NCBI RefSeq assembly: GCF_019264445.1
Contig: NZ_JAHVAB010000061.1
Span: 1-61,645, forward strand
Length of the DNA stretch: 61,645 bases
Reading direction: 5' to 3'
Origin: Hydrogenophaga sp.
Lineage (GTDB): Bacteria; Pseudomonadota; Gammaproteobacteria; Burkholderiales; Burkholderiaceae_C
Below the pieces are notes generated by a model that saw only the letters and a program-made list of their open reading frames with translations, was not told where the DNA came from and searched no databases. Numbering within the stretch: the stretch's first letter is position 1; the number at the start of each line of letters is the position of its first letter. Below, piece after piece: positions 29,488 to 37,315 of the stretch. The position numbers and the translations under genes are program-made.

Positions 29488-31407
29488 ATGAGGCACTTGC
29501 TCTCCGCCCTGATCTCCGCAGCCCTGCTGGCCGGCGCGATCCTGGCCCCAGCCTCGGCTCGGGCCGAGCAGTCGATTTCCGTGGCAGAGGCGTCAGGCCT
29601 GATCATCGGCTTCAAGGGCGACGAAGCAGACGACCCGCCGTCCGACAAGCCGCATGGCCCCTGGGCTTCAGGGCGCGACGGTGCGAAAGCCCGGTGGGAC
29701 AAAAAGGCGCGCGAGGGTCGCGAACGCCTCTCCCGCGTTGCCAAAGAAGCGGGCCTGCCCGAAGGCACGATCGGCGAAGCAGGCAACGGCCGGTTGCTGC
29801 GTTTCAACCAGCCCTTGCGCGGCAAGGCCCTGGACAACGCGCTGCGCCGCGCCCGCCTGCACCCTGACGTGGCGTGGGTCGAGCCCAATGTGCTGGTGCC
29901 GCGCCTGGGTGTGCCCCGGGTCCCGAACGACGCGCTGTTCAACCAGCAATGGCATCTCCAGTCGCCCACGGCCCCGGGCAACCCCACGGGCTTGAACCTG
30001 CCTCCCGCGTGGGGCGACACCATTGGCAGCCTGTCGGGCAGCACGGCCGTGGTCGCGGTGGTCGACAGCGGCATTCGCCCCGGGCACCCGGACCTCGCCG
30101 GCAAGTTGCTGCCAGGGTACGACCTGGTGAGCGAGCTGTCTGTGGCCAACGACGGCAACGGCCGCGACAACGATCCCACCGACCCTGGCGACTGGATCGA
30201 CTCTGCCGACCGTGCCAACCCGCTCTTTGCCAGCTGCGACCTGTCGGGCAGCTCATGGCACGGCACCTTCATTGCGGGTCAGTTGGCGGCCGCCACCGAC
30301 AACGGGCAGGGCGTGGCCGGTCTGAACTGGCGCGCCCGTGTGTTGCCGGTGCGCGTGTCCGGCAAATGCGGCGCCCTGCTCTCCGATCTGCTCGATGGCC
30401 TGCGCTGGGCGGCCGGCCTGCCCGTCTCGGGTCTGCCGACCAATCCCAACCCCGCGCGCGTGATCAACCTCAGCTTTGGCGGCGATGCGCCTTGTTCGTT
30501 CGCCTATCAGATGACCATCGATGCGGTCACCGCAGCGGGTGCGCTCATCGTCGTGGCCGCAGGCAACGCCGACAGCACGCTCACGCGGCCGGCCGACTGC
30601 CGTCGGGTCATGACGGTGGCCTCGGTGCACAAGGACGGTTCGAAGGCGTGGTACTCCAGTTTTGGCGATCGCGTGGCCCTGGCCGCGCCCGGCGGCACCA
30701 ACGAAGGCGGCGCAGCGACGCTGCTGCTGTCCGCGGACAACAGCGGAGCCACCGTGCCTGGCGTCGATGGCTATGGCTACAAGCAGGGCACGAGTTTTGC
30801 CGCTCCACAGGCTGCGGGCGTGGCCAGCCTGATGCTCGCCGTGAATCCGTCGCTGAGTCCGCGCCAGCTCATCGAACGCATGAAAGCAGGCGTGCGCCCG
30901 CACGTCCCGATGACCGGCTTGCCTGTCTGCGGAACCGCCGGCGTGGGGCCATGTGCCTGTACCACCACCACCTGTGGCGCGGGGCTGCTGGATGCGAACC
31001 TGTCCGTCGCGCTGGCCACGGGGCCTGCCGTGGTGATCCAGCCGTTGTCGCAAGTGGAGCCCGGCACCGTGATCACGCTCGACGGCAGCCAGAGCGTGGC
31101 CATTCCCGGGGCACAGATCGTCACTTACCAGTGGACGCAGGTCAGCGGGCCAGCGGCCACCATCACTTCGTCGAGCAGTGCCGTGGCGCAGGCCACCTTG
31201 CGCAGCGAGGGCACCTACGTGTTCTCGCTCACGGTCGTCGATGACGCAAGCCCAAGCCGATCAGGCGAAGACATCGTGCAAGTCGTGGCCGCCATGCCCG
31301 TCGTGTCAGGCGGTGGCGGAGGCTCCACGGGTCAACTCTGGGGCGCGAGCCTCTGGGCCTGGGTGATCGCCGTGGCGTTGTGGCAGCGCCGCCGCCGCAG
31401 CGCCTGA
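29488..31407 (+). CDS. Secreted S8 family serine peptidase (subtilase) with GlyGly-CTERM-like tail
   Basis: A 639-residue secreted subtilisin-like protease. A signal peptide (1-26, cleavage near ARA-EQ) is followed by a propeptide-like region (about 35-145). The catalytic domain has Asp193 (VAVVDSG), His258 (SWHGTFIAG), oxyanion Asn360 (AAGN) and Ser436 (GTSFAAPQAAG). A PKD-like domain follows (about 525-605, TLDGSQS...YQWTQVSGP). The C terminus has a Gly run, a hydrophobic helix and a basic end (WQRRRRSA), matching the GlyGly-CTERM sorting pattern processed by rhombosortase in other bacteria. The ATG at 29488 was chosen because the signal peptide begins there. Confidence 0.93.
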   Translation: MRHLLSALISAALLAGAILAPASARAEQSISVAEASGLIIGFKGDEADDPPSDKPHGPWASGRDGAKARWDKKAREGRERLSRVAKEAGLPEGTIGEAGNGRLLRFNQPLRGKALDNALRRARLHPDVAWVEPNVLVPRLGVPRVPNDALFNQQWHLQSPTAPGNPTGLNLPPAWGDTIGSLSGSTAVVAVVDSGIRPGHPDLAGKLLPGYDLVSELSVANDGNGRDNDPTDPGDWIDSADRANPLFASCDLSGSSWHGTFIAGQLAAATDNGQGVAGLNWRARVLPVRVSGKCGALLSDLLDGLRWAAGLPVSGLPTNPNPARVINLSFGGDAPCSFAYQMTIDAVTAAGALIVVAAGNADSTLTRPADCRRVMTVASVHKDGSKAWYSSFGDRVALAAPGGTNEGGAATLLLSADNSGATVPGVDGYGYKQGTSFAAPQAAGVASLMLAVNPSLSPRQLIERMKAGVRPHVPMTGLPVCGTAGVGPCACTTTTCGAGLLDANLSVALATGPAVVIQPLSQVEPGTVITLDGSQSVAIPGAQIVTYQWTQVSGPAATITSSSSAVAQATLRSEGTYVFSLTVVDDASPSRSGEDIVQVVAAMPVVSGGGGGSTGQLWGASLWAWVIAVALWQRRRRSA

Positions 31408-31431
31408 GCGACGAGCCACCGCAGCGCAGGA

Positions 31432-32232
31432 TCAACCGCAGCTTTTCAGCGTCTTGCCCGACATGGCCTCGCGCAGGCCGTCGACCGCTGACCGCTGACC
31501 ATCGGTGATGGCGGGCAGGCGCAAGGTGAACGAGACGGACTCCGCTCTCTCTTGCGCCACCTTGGCGGTGCGCACGCCATCCCGCTCGGTCTTCTGCAGC
31601 GCCTGACGCGCCGCGTCTTCGGTGGAGTAGGTGCCCAGCGCCAGACCGGGCGCCAGACCGGGCGCCGAGATCTCACGGAACTGCACACCCAGACCGCGCA
31701 ACTCGGCCTTCTTGCGCTCGACCTGTTCGTTGTTGTCGTATCGCCCCATGTAGACGATCCAGCGCCCGCTGCTGCGGACCTCGCTGAGCTGCCAGCTGCT
31801 GGCCGGCAGGCCCAGCAGCGCCAGTTCGGCCTTGAGCAGCTCGGTTTGTGTTTCGGTAAATCCCGTTGCCTGCCAGCAGGAGCGGGGTCCGTTGGCCGCT
31901 GCGACTGCAGCAGAGACGGGGCCTTGCACCGCCGCCGAAGGGCCACTCGTGGCAGGCGACGCGGGCTCGCTCGCAGCCGATGTGGGTGTGGGTGCGGGTG
32001 CGGGCTCGGCTGCGGTGGCTGGTGCGGGAGCTGGCGCCAGCGCGACGGGCTCGTTCACCGTGGCCTTGGGGCCGTTGAGCAAACGCAGCACGTCCGGTTT
32101 CACCTGTTCGGCCAGCCGGTGTGGCTCGCGCTGCTCCAAGGGTGACAGGCCCAGGCCATCGAGATAGCCCTGCGTCCATGCGAAGTAGCCCGCGTTGGCC
32201 AGCACCAGAACAGCGATGGCCCATCTCAGCAC
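31432..32232 (-). CDS. SPOR-domain-like membrane protein
   Basis: A 266-residue protein from a GTG start at 32232 that overlaps the birA stop codon by 7 bp (coupled). One N-terminal transmembrane helix (about residues 3-18, WAIAVLVLANAGYFA) is followed by a Pro/Ala-rich periplasmic linker (about 60-112). The C-terminal region (about 115-215) has the two-repeat SPOR-like pattern CWQATGF and WIVYMGRYDNNEQ. SPOR domains bind denuded peptidoglycan at division septa; whether this one does is inferred. Two cysteines (in SCWQ and at the C-terminal KSCG) could form a disulfide. It is co-transcribed with birA. Confidence 0.82.
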   Translation of the reverse strand: MLRWAIAVLVLANAGYFAWTQGYLDGLGLSPLEQREPHRLAEQVKPDVLRLLNGPKATVNEPVALAPAPAPATAAEPAPAPTPTSAASEPASPATSGPSAAVQGPVSAAVAAANGPRSCWQATGFTETQTELLKAELALLGLPASSWQLSEVRSSGRWIVYMGRYDNNEQVERKKAELRGLGVQFREISAPGLAPGLALGTYSTEDAARQALQKTERDGVRTAKVAQERAESVSFTLRLPAITDGQRSAVDGLREAMSGKTLKSCG

Positions 32233-33029
32233 GGTCGCACACTCACTTCTGCGCTCGTGACGCTTTGCATGCCGTGCGCAGTGAGCACCTGCAAGGCACC
32301 GTCGCCATTGACGCCGCAGGCTGTGCCGCGTGTGCCGTCGCTGAGTTGCACCGTCTGGCCTTGCAGTGCGTCGAGCTGTTCGAAGCGCTGCGAGAACGCG
32401 CCAAACCCCTGGGATGCAAAGGCCAGCACGTCGCGCACCAGCGCGGGCGCCACCCGTTCGAGCACCTCGCCGGCGGTGATGCCCATGTGCACCTCGGCCA
32501 GCCCGGCCGGAGCCATGGCCGCCACCGCCGAGCCCTCCGGCACCAGGGCCGCCACCGCCGACGCATCGGGCCGGGCGATGTTGATGCCCACGCCGATCAC
32601 CACCAGGCGCTGCCCCTGCGATGCTTCTCCGGTACCCGCGGTTTCCACCAGAATGCCGCCCAGCTTGCGCTGGTGCAGCCAGAGGTCGTTGGGCCACTTC
32701 AGTCGCACATCGGGGTGCAGGCTGCTGGCCAGGCTCACGCCCACCGCCAGCGACAGGCCGGACCAGCTGGCGGGCGCCAGCGGCAACGCCATGGAAAAGG
32801 TGAGTGACTGGCCGGGCTTGCTCAGCCAGGCCTTCCCCAGGCGGCCTCGCCCAGCGGTTTGCTGCTCGGTGGTCAGCAGCACGGGCTCCATGAGCCCGTT
32901 GCGCGCGCGGCGCATCAGTTCGCTGCTGGTGGAGTCGATGCTGGGCAGCACTTCTACCGTGAAACCCGGCAACAGGGGCACCACGGCCTCCCAGACCGCC
33001 TCGGCGTGGTGGGTCAGGGTGTCGGCCAT
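32226..33029 (-). CDS. birA: Biotin--[acetyl-CoA-carboxylase] ligase (monofunctional BirA)
   Basis: Attaches biotin to the carboxyl carrier protein (AccB) via biotinyl-AMP. It has 267 residues and no N-terminal helix-turn-helix, so it is not a transcriptional repressor as in E. coli. Ligase motifs visible are the GRGRLGKAW biotin loop, LKWPNDLW, RKLGGILVE and GVGINIA. A C-terminal SH3-like domain (about 215-267) has LSDGTRGTACGVNGDG. It lies between the SET gene (16 bp upstream) and the SPOR gene on the same strand, a probable three-gene operon. Confidence 0.95.
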   Translation of the reverse strand: MADTLTHHAEAVWEAVVPLLPGFTVEVLPSIDSTSSELMRRARNGLMEPVLLTTEQQTAGRGRLGKAWLSKPGQSLTFSMALPLAPASWSGLSLAVGVSLASSLHPDVRLKWPNDLWLHQRKLGGILVETAGTGEASQGQRLVVIGVGINIARPDASAVAALVPEGSAVAAMAPAGLAEVHMGITAGEVLERVAPALVRDVLAFASQGFGAFSQRFEQLDALQGQTVQLSDGTRGTACGVNGDGALQVLTAHGMQSVTSAEVSVRPC

Positions 33030-33045
33030 GCGGGGAAGTGCGCCC

Positions 33046-33579
33046 TCAACCGAGCTTGGAAGCGCGCCCCGCGCGCTTGGGCGCGAGCAAGGTGCCGCGG
33101 CAGTTCTTGGCGCCGCACCAGCAGGGGTACTCTGCCTTGAGCTTGGCGGTGTAGGGCTCGTCGATCACAAGACCGTAGTCATAGAACAGCTCTTCACCGG
33201 CCTGGATGTTGCGCCGCGCGCGGATGAACACGCGCCCGTCTTCCACGTCGGCTTCGCAATTGGGCGCGCAGCTGTGGTTGATCCAGCGGGCCGAGTTGCC
33301 GCCCACCTTGGCGTCGATCACGTGGTCTTCGTCGATGTGGAAGTAGAAGGTGTGGTTCGGATCGCTCGGGTCGTGCGGGTGGCGGCGCAGCGCTTCTTCC
33401 CAGGTGATGATCTCGCCGACGTATTCAATCAGTGTCTCGCCCTCGGCCAGATCAACCACGGCGTACACCCCCTTGCCGTGCACGCCGGAGCGGCGTGTCT
33501 GGATGCGGCGGCTCCCGCCGGCGGGGGCCTTGGTGGCCAATGTGGGGCGCGGCTGCGTCTGGCGGGGGCTTTTCGTCAC
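33046..33579 (-). CDS. SET domain protein-lysine methyltransferase-like protein
   Basis: About 177 residues, nearly all a SET domain. SET motifs are RRSGVHGKGVYA (cofactor loop), YVGEIITW, the signature RWINHSCAPNCEA and GEELFYDYG with the catalytic-type Tyr. A post-SET-like zinc cluster CWCGAKNCRG follows. It is expected to transfer methyl from SAM to a lysine of an unknown protein. The start is uncertain: no ATG fits, and GTG at 33579 or TTG at 33585 are the candidates. It is divergent from topB across an alternating purine-pyrimidine promoter tract. The target is not predictable; SET genes occur widely in this family without known roles. Confidence 0.87.
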   Translation of the reverse strand: MTKSPRQTQPRPTLATKAPAGGSRRIQTRRSGVHGKGVYAVVDLAEGETLIEYVGEIITWEEALRRHPHDPSDPNHTFYFHIDEDHVIDAKVGGNSARWINHSCAPNCEADVEDGRVFIRARRNIQAGEELFYDYGLVIDEPYTAKLKAEYPCWCGAKNCRGTLLAPKRAGRASKLG

Positions 33580-33640
33580 GGCCAAAATATTTGGTAAGGT
33601 TGTTTCATGCAGGTGCGCGCGAGTGTGCGCGTGCCCATGT

Positions 33641-33656
33641 GCGCGTGTACACGCGC
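33641..33656. repeat. 16-bp perfect palindrome in a (GC/GT) alternating tract upstream of topB
   Basis: GCGCGTGTACACGCGC is a perfect palindrome inside a longer stretch (about 33612-33660) of mostly alternating purines and pyrimidines, between the divergent SET and topB genes. Such DNA is prone to cruciform or Z form under negative supercoiling. It lies only 21 bp before the topB start, so it may be a topology-sensitive control site or a repressor operator. Confidence 0.6.
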
Positions 33657-33676
33657 GTGGAAAGCCGATTGTAGAG

Positions 33677-36637
33677 ATGAAAACCCTGGTCATTGCCGAG
33701 AAGCCATCCGTGGCCCAAGACATCGTGCGAGCGCTTACCCCGGTGGCGGGCAAGTTCGACAAGCACGATGACCACTTTGAAAATGACAAGTACGTGGTGA
33801 CCTCCGCTGTGGGTCACCTGGTGGAGATTGCTGCACCCGAAGAGTTCGACGTGAAGCGTGGCAAGTGGAGCTTTGCCCACCTGCCGGTGTTGCCGCCTTA
33901 CTTTGAACTCAAGCCCATCGACAAGACCAAGTCGCGTCTGGGCGCGGTGGTCAAGCTGGTCAAGCGCAAGGACGTCACGCGCCTGATCAACGCCTGCGAC
34001 GCGGGGCGCGAAGGCGAGCTCATCTTTCGCCTGATCGAGCAGTACGCAGGTGGCCTCAAAGGTGGCCAGTACCAACCGCTGGGCAAGCCGGTGCAGCGCC
34101 TGTGGCTGCAGTCCATGACGCCAGCGGCCATCCGCGATGGCTTCGAGCAGCTGCGCAGCAACGAACAGATGCTCGGCCTGGCCGACGCCGCTCGCAGCCG
34201 CTCGGAAGCCGACTGGATGGTGGGCATCAACGGCACGCGCGCCATGACGGCGTTCAACTCGCGCGACGGCGGCTTCTTCCTGACCACCGTGGGCCGCGTG
34301 CAGACGCCCACGCTGTCGATCGTGGTGGAGCGTGAAGAAAAGATCCGCGCCCACCGCAGCCGCGACTATTGGGAAATCCACGCCAGCTTTCTGGCCGAGG
34401 CCGGTGAGTACCCGGGCAAGTGGTTCGACCCCAATTTCAAGAAGCCGACCGGCGACGACGCCGATGCCGAGCTGCGCGCCGACCGCGTCTGGAGCCAGCG
34501 CGAGGCGATGGCCATTGCCGAGGCCGTGCGCGGCAAGGCGGCCAGCGTCAAGGAAGAAAGCAAGCCCACCACGCAGGCCAGCGGTCTGCTGTACGACCTG
34601 ACCAGCCTGCAGCGCGAGGCCAACGGCCGCTTCGGCTTCTCGGCCAAGACCACATTGCAGCTGGCGCAAAGCCTGTACGAACGCCACAAGGCGTTGACCT
34701 ACCCGCGTACCGATTCGCGCGCCCTGCCCGAGGACTATCTGCCCACGGTCAAGCAGACGTTTGAGATGCTGGCCGACAGCGGCATGAAGCACCTGGCGCC
34801 GCACGCCCTCACTGCGCTCAACAACAACTACATCCGCCCGACCAAGCGTGTTTTCGACAACAGCAAGGTGTCGGACCACTTCGCCATCATCCCCACGCTG
34901 CAGGCGCCCAGCGGCCTGAGCGAAGCCGAGCAGAAGCTCTATGACCTGGTGGTGCGCCGCTTCCTGGCGGTGTTCTTCCCGTCGGCGGAATTCATGGTGA
35001 CCACGCGCATCACCTCGTCGGTGGGCCACCACTTTAAGACCGAAGGCAAGGTGCTGGTCAAGCCGGGCTGGATGGCGGTGTACGGCAAGGAAGCCGCCGA
35101 AGACGTGGCTGATGCCAAAGAAGGCGACAAGGGCCAGAACCTGGTGCCCGTGCGCGAAGGCGAGACCGTGCGCACCGAGACCGTGGAGCCCAAAGGCCTC
35201 AAGACCAAGCCGCCCGCGCGCTACTCCGAAGCCACGCTGCTGGGCGCCATGGAAGGCGCGGGCAAGCTGGTGGACGATGACGAACTGCGCGAGGCCATGC
35301 AGGAGAAGGGGCTGGGCACGCCAGCCACGCGCGCTGCCATCATTGAAGGTCTGCTGACCGAGAAGTACATGCTGCGCGAAGGGCGCGAAATCATCCCCAC
35401 CGCGAAGGCCTTCCAGCTCATGACGCTGTTGCGCGGGCTGGGTGTGGAAGAGCTCTCCAAGCCCGAGCTCACGGGCGAGTGGGAATACAAGCTGGCGCAG
35501 ATGGAGCACGGCAAGCTCAGCCGCGCCGCCTTCATGGGCGAGATCGCCGCCATGACCGAACGCATGGTGAAGAAGGCCAAGGAATACGACCGCGACACCA
35601 TTCCGGGCAACTACGCCACGCTGTCCACGCCTTGCCCCAATTGCGGCGGCGTGGTGAAGGAAAACTACCGCCGCTACGGCTGTACCGGCGTCGACGGCAA
35701 CAGCGAAGGGTGTGGCTTTTCGTTTGGCAAGTCCCCGGCGGGGCGCACCTTCGAGCCTGAAGAAGCCGAGCAGTTGCTGGCCACCAAGCAGATCGGCCCG
35801 CTGGAAGGCTTCCGCTCCAAGGCGGGCTGGCCGTTCGTGGCGGAGATCGTCATCAAGTTCAACGAAGAAGAAAAGAACTGGAAGCTGGAGTTCGACTTCG
35901 GCGACGACAAGAAGGGCGAGGAAAGCGGCGAACTGGTCGACTTCACGGGCAGCGAGCCGCTGGGCCAGTGCCCCAAGTGCGGTGGTGCGGTCCACGAGCA
36001 TGGCAGCAACTACGTGTGCGAGAAGTCGGTGCCCACCATGGCCCAGCCCACCCCCAGCTGCGACTTCAAGAGCGGCAAGATCATCTTGCAGCAGCCGGTC
36101 TCGCGCGAGCAGATGACCAAGCTGCTGGCCACCGGCAAGACCGACCTGCTCGACAAGTTCGTCTCCATGCGCACGCGCCGCGCGTTCAAGGCCTTCCTGG
36201 CCTGGGACAAGGAGGCGGGCAAGGTGAACTTCGAGTTCGAGCCGCGTGCCAGCAAGTTCCCGCCGCGCAAGACGGCCGCCGGTGCACCGGCCAAAGCGCC
36301 TGCGGCGAAGAAGGCTGCGCCCGCCAAAGCACCCGCAGCAAAGAAGGCGCCAGCCGCCAAAAAAGCCGCCGCGGCCAAAACGCCCAAGGCCCCACGCAAG
36401 ACCACCGCTGCCAGCGGCAAGCAACCCAGCGCGGCGCTGGCCGCCGTCATTGGCGAGGGTCTGGTCTCGCGCCCCGAGGTGGTCAAGAAGCTGTGGGACT
36501 ACATCAAGGCCAACGGCCTGCAGGATGCCGCCGACAAGCGCCGCGTCAATGCCGACGCCAAGCTGCGGCCCGTGTTCGGCAAGGACCAGGTCACGATGTT
36601 CGAGATTGCCGGCCTGGTGGGCCAGCACCTGAGTTGA
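33677..36637 (+). CDS. topB: DNA topoisomerase III (TopB) with zinc ribbons and C-terminal SWIB/MDM2 domain
   Basis: Type IA topoisomerase, 986 residues, well above the E. coli TopB size (653). The TOPRIM core has EKPSVAQ and DAGREGELIF; the catalytic tyrosine is about residue 342 (LTYPRTDSR). Zinc-ribbon-like modules follow at about 651-690 (CPNCGG) and 760-800 (CPKCGG). A histone H1-like Ala/Lys/Pro linker spans about 865-915. Residues about 916-986 (AAVIGEGLVSRPEVVKKLW to the end) match a SWIB/MDM2 domain, otherwise known from eukaryotic chromatin remodellers and chlamydial TopA. The ATG at 33677 is the conserved MKTLVIAEKPSV start. The lysine-rich tail probably binds DNA. Confidence 0.95.
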   Translation: MKTLVIAEKPSVAQDIVRALTPVAGKFDKHDDHFENDKYVVTSAVGHLVEIAAPEEFDVKRGKWSFAHLPVLPPYFELKPIDKTKSRLGAVVKLVKRKDVTRLINACDAGREGELIFRLIEQYAGGLKGGQYQPLGKPVQRLWLQSMTPAAIRDGFEQLRSNEQMLGLADAARSRSEADWMVGINGTRAMTAFNSRDGGFFLTTVGRVQTPTLSIVVEREEKIRAHRSRDYWEIHASFLAEAGEYPGKWFDPNFKKPTGDDADAELRADRVWSQREAMAIAEAVRGKAASVKEESKPTTQASGLLYDLTSLQREANGRFGFSAKTTLQLAQSLYERHKALTYPRTDSRALPEDYLPTVKQTFEMLADSGMKHLAPHALTALNNNYIRPTKRVFDNSKVSDHFAIIPTLQAPSGLSEAEQKLYDLVVRRFLAVFFPSAEFMVTTRITSSVGHHFKTEGKVLVKPGWMAVYGKEAAEDVADAKEGDKGQNLVPVREGETVRTETVEPKGLKTKPPARYSEATLLGAMEGAGKLVDDDELREAMQEKGLGTPATRAAIIEGLLTEKYMLREGREIIPTAKAFQLMTLLRGLGVEELSKPELTGEWEYKLAQMEHGKLSRAAFMGEIAAMTERMVKKAKEYDRDTIPGNYATLSTPCPNCGGVVKENYRRYGCTGVDGNSEGCGFSFGKSPAGRTFEPEEAEQLLATKQIGPLEGFRSKAGWPFVAEIVIKFNEEEKNWKLEFDFGDDKKGEESGELVDFTGSEPLGQCPKCGGAVHEHGSNYVCEKSVPTMAQPTPSCDFKSGKIILQQPVSREQMTKLLATGKTDLLDKFVSMRTRRAFKAFLAWDKEAGKVNFEFEPRASKFPPRKTAAGAPAKAPAAKKAAPAKAPAAKKAPAAKKAAAAKTPKAPRKTTAASGKQPSAALAAVIGEGLVSRPEVVKKLWDYIKANGLQDAADKRRVNADAKLRPVFGKDQVTMFEIAGLVGQHLS

Positions 36638-36660
36638 TCGCATTCAAGGAGACGTTTCGC

Positions 36661-37311
36661 ATGAGCCTCAAACTGTATTTCGCCCCTGGCGCCTGTTCCT
36701 TTGTGCCGCACAGCATGCTGGAGCTCTCCGGTGTCGAGTTCGAACCGCACGGTGTGAAGCTGCACAAGAACGAGCAGCGCAGCCCGGAGTACCTGGCGAT
36801 CAACCCGCGTGGCCAGGTGCCAGTGCTGGTGGACGGCGATCAGGTGGTCACGCAGATCGTGGCGATCCTGCTGCACCTGGATGCCCGGCTGCCGCAAGCC
36901 GGCATCCTGCCCGCTGCGGGTGAGGCACGCACGCGGGCCCTGCAGACACTGACCTGGATGAACAACACCGTGCATCCCACGTTCACACACGTGTTCATGC
37001 CGGAGAAGTTCACCGACGACGAGGCCGCCAGGCAGGCGATTCGCGCTTACGCCGCCAAGACCTACCGGGGACTGCTGGGCGAGATCGAGTTGCTGGCCGA
37101 GAAAGCATCGCCCTGGATGACCGGCGAGCAACCCGGTGCACTCGATGCCTATGCGCTCACGCTGCTGCGCTGGGGCGGTTTTGCCGGTATCGACCCGACC
37201 ACGCTGCCCGCCACCTGGGCGCTGGCGCAGCGCTTTGCTGCCCTGCCGCCCGTGGCGCGCGCGGTGGAGCGCGAGCGCCTCACGCTCAACGTCTACAAGC
37301 CCGCGGCCTGA
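36661..37311 (+). CDS. Glutathione S-transferase family protein (beta-class-like)
   Basis: A 216-residue soluble protein with a thioredoxin-fold N-terminal domain (about 1-80) and an all-helical C-terminal domain. The N terminus APGACSFVPH carries the cysteine in the position characteristic of beta-class bacterial GSTs, and the cis-Pro motif is GQVPVLV. AAGGAG is well placed before the ATG at 36661. It lies 23 bp downstream of topB, so possibly on its transcript. The role could be glutathione conjugation or reduction; the substrate is unknown. Confidence 0.92.
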   Translation: MSLKLYFAPGACSFVPHSMLELSGVEFEPHGVKLHKNEQRSPEYLAINPRGQVPVLVDGDQVVTQIVAILLHLDARLPQAGILPAAGEARTRALQTLTWMNNTVHPTFTHVFMPEKFTDDEAARQAIRAYAAKTYRGLLGEIELLAEKASPWMTGEQPGALDAYALTLLRWGGFAGIDPTTLPATWALAQRFAALPPVARAVERERLTLNVYKPAA

Positions 37312-37315
37312 CGCG

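Noticed and set aside
36290..36420. Ala/Lys-coding repeats in topB considered as a tandem repeat or CRISPR-like array
   Set aside because: They are degenerate codon-level repeats of AKAPAAKKA-type peptide inside the topB frame, with no spacers.
33605..36643. A 1012-codon frame antisense to topB
   Set aside because: It mirrors topB exactly and lacks recognisable domains; the topB frame has complete catalytic motifs.
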